In this document: one piece after another, positions 6,028 to 6,875 of the stretch
Position numbering within the stretch: the stretch's first letter is position 1
Layout: each line of letters opens with the position of its first letter
DNA from: Hyphomicrobiales bacterium
Lineage (GTDB): Bacteria > Pseudomonadota > Alphaproteobacteria > Rhizobiales > Aestuariivirgaceae
Assembly (NCBI GenBank): GCA_027067085.1
Contig: JAMOMM010000465.1
Span: forward strand, 1 to 6,875
Direction: 5' to 3'
Length of the DNA: 6,875 nucleotides
Position numbers and translations under genes: made by a program
The notes under the pieces: generated by a model
The model's input: only the letters and a program-made list of their open reading frames with translations
Told to the model about the DNA's origin: nothing
Databases searched by the model: none

Positions 6028-6875
6028 CGCCGCTTTTTAATATTTTTAATACGCGTGCCAGGCTTAGCTTTTAGAGTTTTACGTCCTTTAGGTTCACCAC
6101 CTTTTGCATCACCATCTTTAGAACCATTACGATCTGACTTATCACCTTTGTACGGTTTACCACCTTTACCTTTACGATCAGGTTTACCGCCAGGTTTACC
6201 ATCGCGCTTTTTAAACACAGGGCGATCACCAGGTTGTCCATCCGTATCAGCGTTACGTTTGCGTCCTTCGCTTTTGCGGGGCTTATCATCAAACGCAGGC
6301 TTACCCTTTTTAGTATCTCGAACTAAACCTTCAAAACCTTTTTTATCGCGCTTTTCAAACAACTTGCGGTCATCACGTTTATAGTCAGACGATGAGCCAT
6401 CACGGCTTTCCCTTTTGGGCTTATCTGAACGCTCGGCTCTCGCAGGCTTCTCAAAATCACGATTACGGCCACGATCTTTACGATCAGAAAAGTCGCGTCC
6501 TCTTCCTGCATCTCTCCCACCATCTCTGGCACCGTCTCGGCCGCTATCTCTGCCACCGCGACCACCTCTGTCACTGCGTTCACGGTCGCCTCTATCGCCG
6601 CGATCACGGTCATTGCGGCCTCTGCCACCGCGATCTCCACCGCGATCTCCACCTCTGTCGCCACCACGCGGGCCACCACGAGAATCACCACGCGGGCCGC
6701 CTCGATCACCACCGCGAGAACCACCACGCGGCCCACCACGAGGACCAGAGCCGCCAGATGAAGAGAACTTTGGCTTTTCATCAAGCTTTTTCAAGCTTAC
6801 AGATTTCTCTACCTTACGGCTTGGCCCAACAGCTTCAAGAAACTGATCGACAGCACCGGGTGCTATTTCAACATA
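6024..6875 (-). CDS. C-terminal part of a protein with long RGG/RD/K-rich disordered tail (cut by window edge)
   Basis: The frame is open from the window edge to TAA at 6024-6026, giving 283 residues. The ATG-less frame continues beyond 6875, and the TTG at 6792-6794 is internal. Only the first 20 or so residues (YVEIAPGAVDQFLEAVGPSRK) look like the end of a folded domain. The rest is low-complexity and highly charged: ten XRGG units (6624-6743), then RD/RG-rich repeats, then a Lys/Gly/Asp-rich stretch ending KNIKKRR. No Cys and very few aromatics are seen. Such RGG and basic tails occur on bacterial RNA-handling proteins, for example pseudouridine synthases of the RsuA/RluB type and DEAD-box helicases in alphaproteobacteria, and bind RNA non-specifically. 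Which enzyme lies upstream cannot be told from this fragment. It converges on the barrel gene, with 4 bp of overlap at the stops. Confidence 0.8.
   Translation of the reverse strand, partial: YVEIAPGAVDQFLEAVGPSRKVEKSVSLKKLDEKPKFSSSGGSGPRGGPRGGSRGGDRGGPRGDSRGGPRGGDRGGDRGGDRGGRGRNDRDRGDRGDRERSDRGGRGGRDSGRDGARDGGRDAGRGRDFSDRKDRGRNRDFEKPARAERSDKPKRESRDGSSSDYKRDDRKLFEKRDKKGFEGLVRDTKKGKPAFDDKPRKSEGRKRNADTDGQPGDRPVFKKRDGKPGGKPDRKGKGGKPYKGDKSDRNGSKDGDAKGGEPKGRKTLKAKPGTRIKNIKKRR
6624..6743 (-). repeat. Ten tandem 12-bp units encoding XRGG
   Basis: Ten consecutive four-residue units read PRGG, PRGG, SRGG, DRGG, PRGD, SRGG, PRGG, DRGG, DRGG, DRGG on the minus strand, 120 bp in all. The DNA units are near-repeats around CGTGGTGG with synonymous variation. 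Unit number could change by slippage without breaking the frame. Confidence 0.85.

Noticed and set aside
6323..6784. 153-codon minus-strand frame rich in Val and Ala
   Set aside because: It is a shifted reading of the RGG-tail gene; the minus-strand frame running from 6875 to 6024 fits the continuous C-terminus better.
6415..6846. 143-codon plus-strand frame rich in Pro, Ser and Arg
   Set aside because: It is the antisense image of the RGG repeat region; the composition is forced by the repeats on the other strand.

Overview
The window looks like chromosomal DNA of an alphaproteobacterium with moderate GC content, probably a member of the Hyphomicrobiales or a close relative. This rests on a four-gene ceramide (sphingolipid) operon in the gene order known from Caulobacter, a BcsS-like outer-membrane barrel, and a palindromic CTTCGGA/TCCGAAG repeat of the kind scattered through alphaproteobacterial genomes. 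The taxon is inferred; no rRNA or other marker gene is present.

Layout: (1) positions 2-256 (+) hold the C-terminal end of an AEC-family (auxin efflux carrier-like) transporter. (2) Positions 257-611 hold no gene but are rich in structure: two perfect 36-bp copies of a palindromic repeat face each other (314-349 and 542-577) and enclose two further strong hairpins (432-462 and 486-528). The flanking genes converge on this region. (3) Positions 612-4925 (-) hold, in transcription order, a fatty acyl-AMP ligase/acyl-ACP synthetase (AasR-like), an NAD(P)-dependent SDR reductase (CerR-like), a dedicated acyl carrier protein, and serine palmitoyltransferase (Spt). (4) Positions 4926-5208 are a divergent intergenic region with inverted repeats that could be operators. 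(5) Positions 5209-6027 (+) encode a secreted protein that is probably an outer-membrane beta-barrel. (6) Positions 6024-6875 (-) hold the C-terminal part of a protein with a very long, disordered, RGG/RD/K-rich tail. Its stop codon interlocks with that of the barrel gene.

How the genes work together (family knowledge plus inference): the ligase activates a fatty acid and loads it on the phosphopantetheine arm of the small ACP. Spt condenses the acyl thioester with serine to give 3-oxo-sphinganine. The CerR-like enzyme reduces the 3-oxo group, in Caulobacter after N-acylation. The N-acylating bacterial ceramide synthase is not in this window. The products would be membrane (probably outer-membrane) sphingolipids, so the divergent barrel gene next door fits a cell-envelope theme, although no functional link is shown by the sequence.

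The ceramide operon is a known type of system. The least explained parts of the window are the nested inverted-repeat cluster at 314-577 and the inverted repeats in the divergent promoter region.
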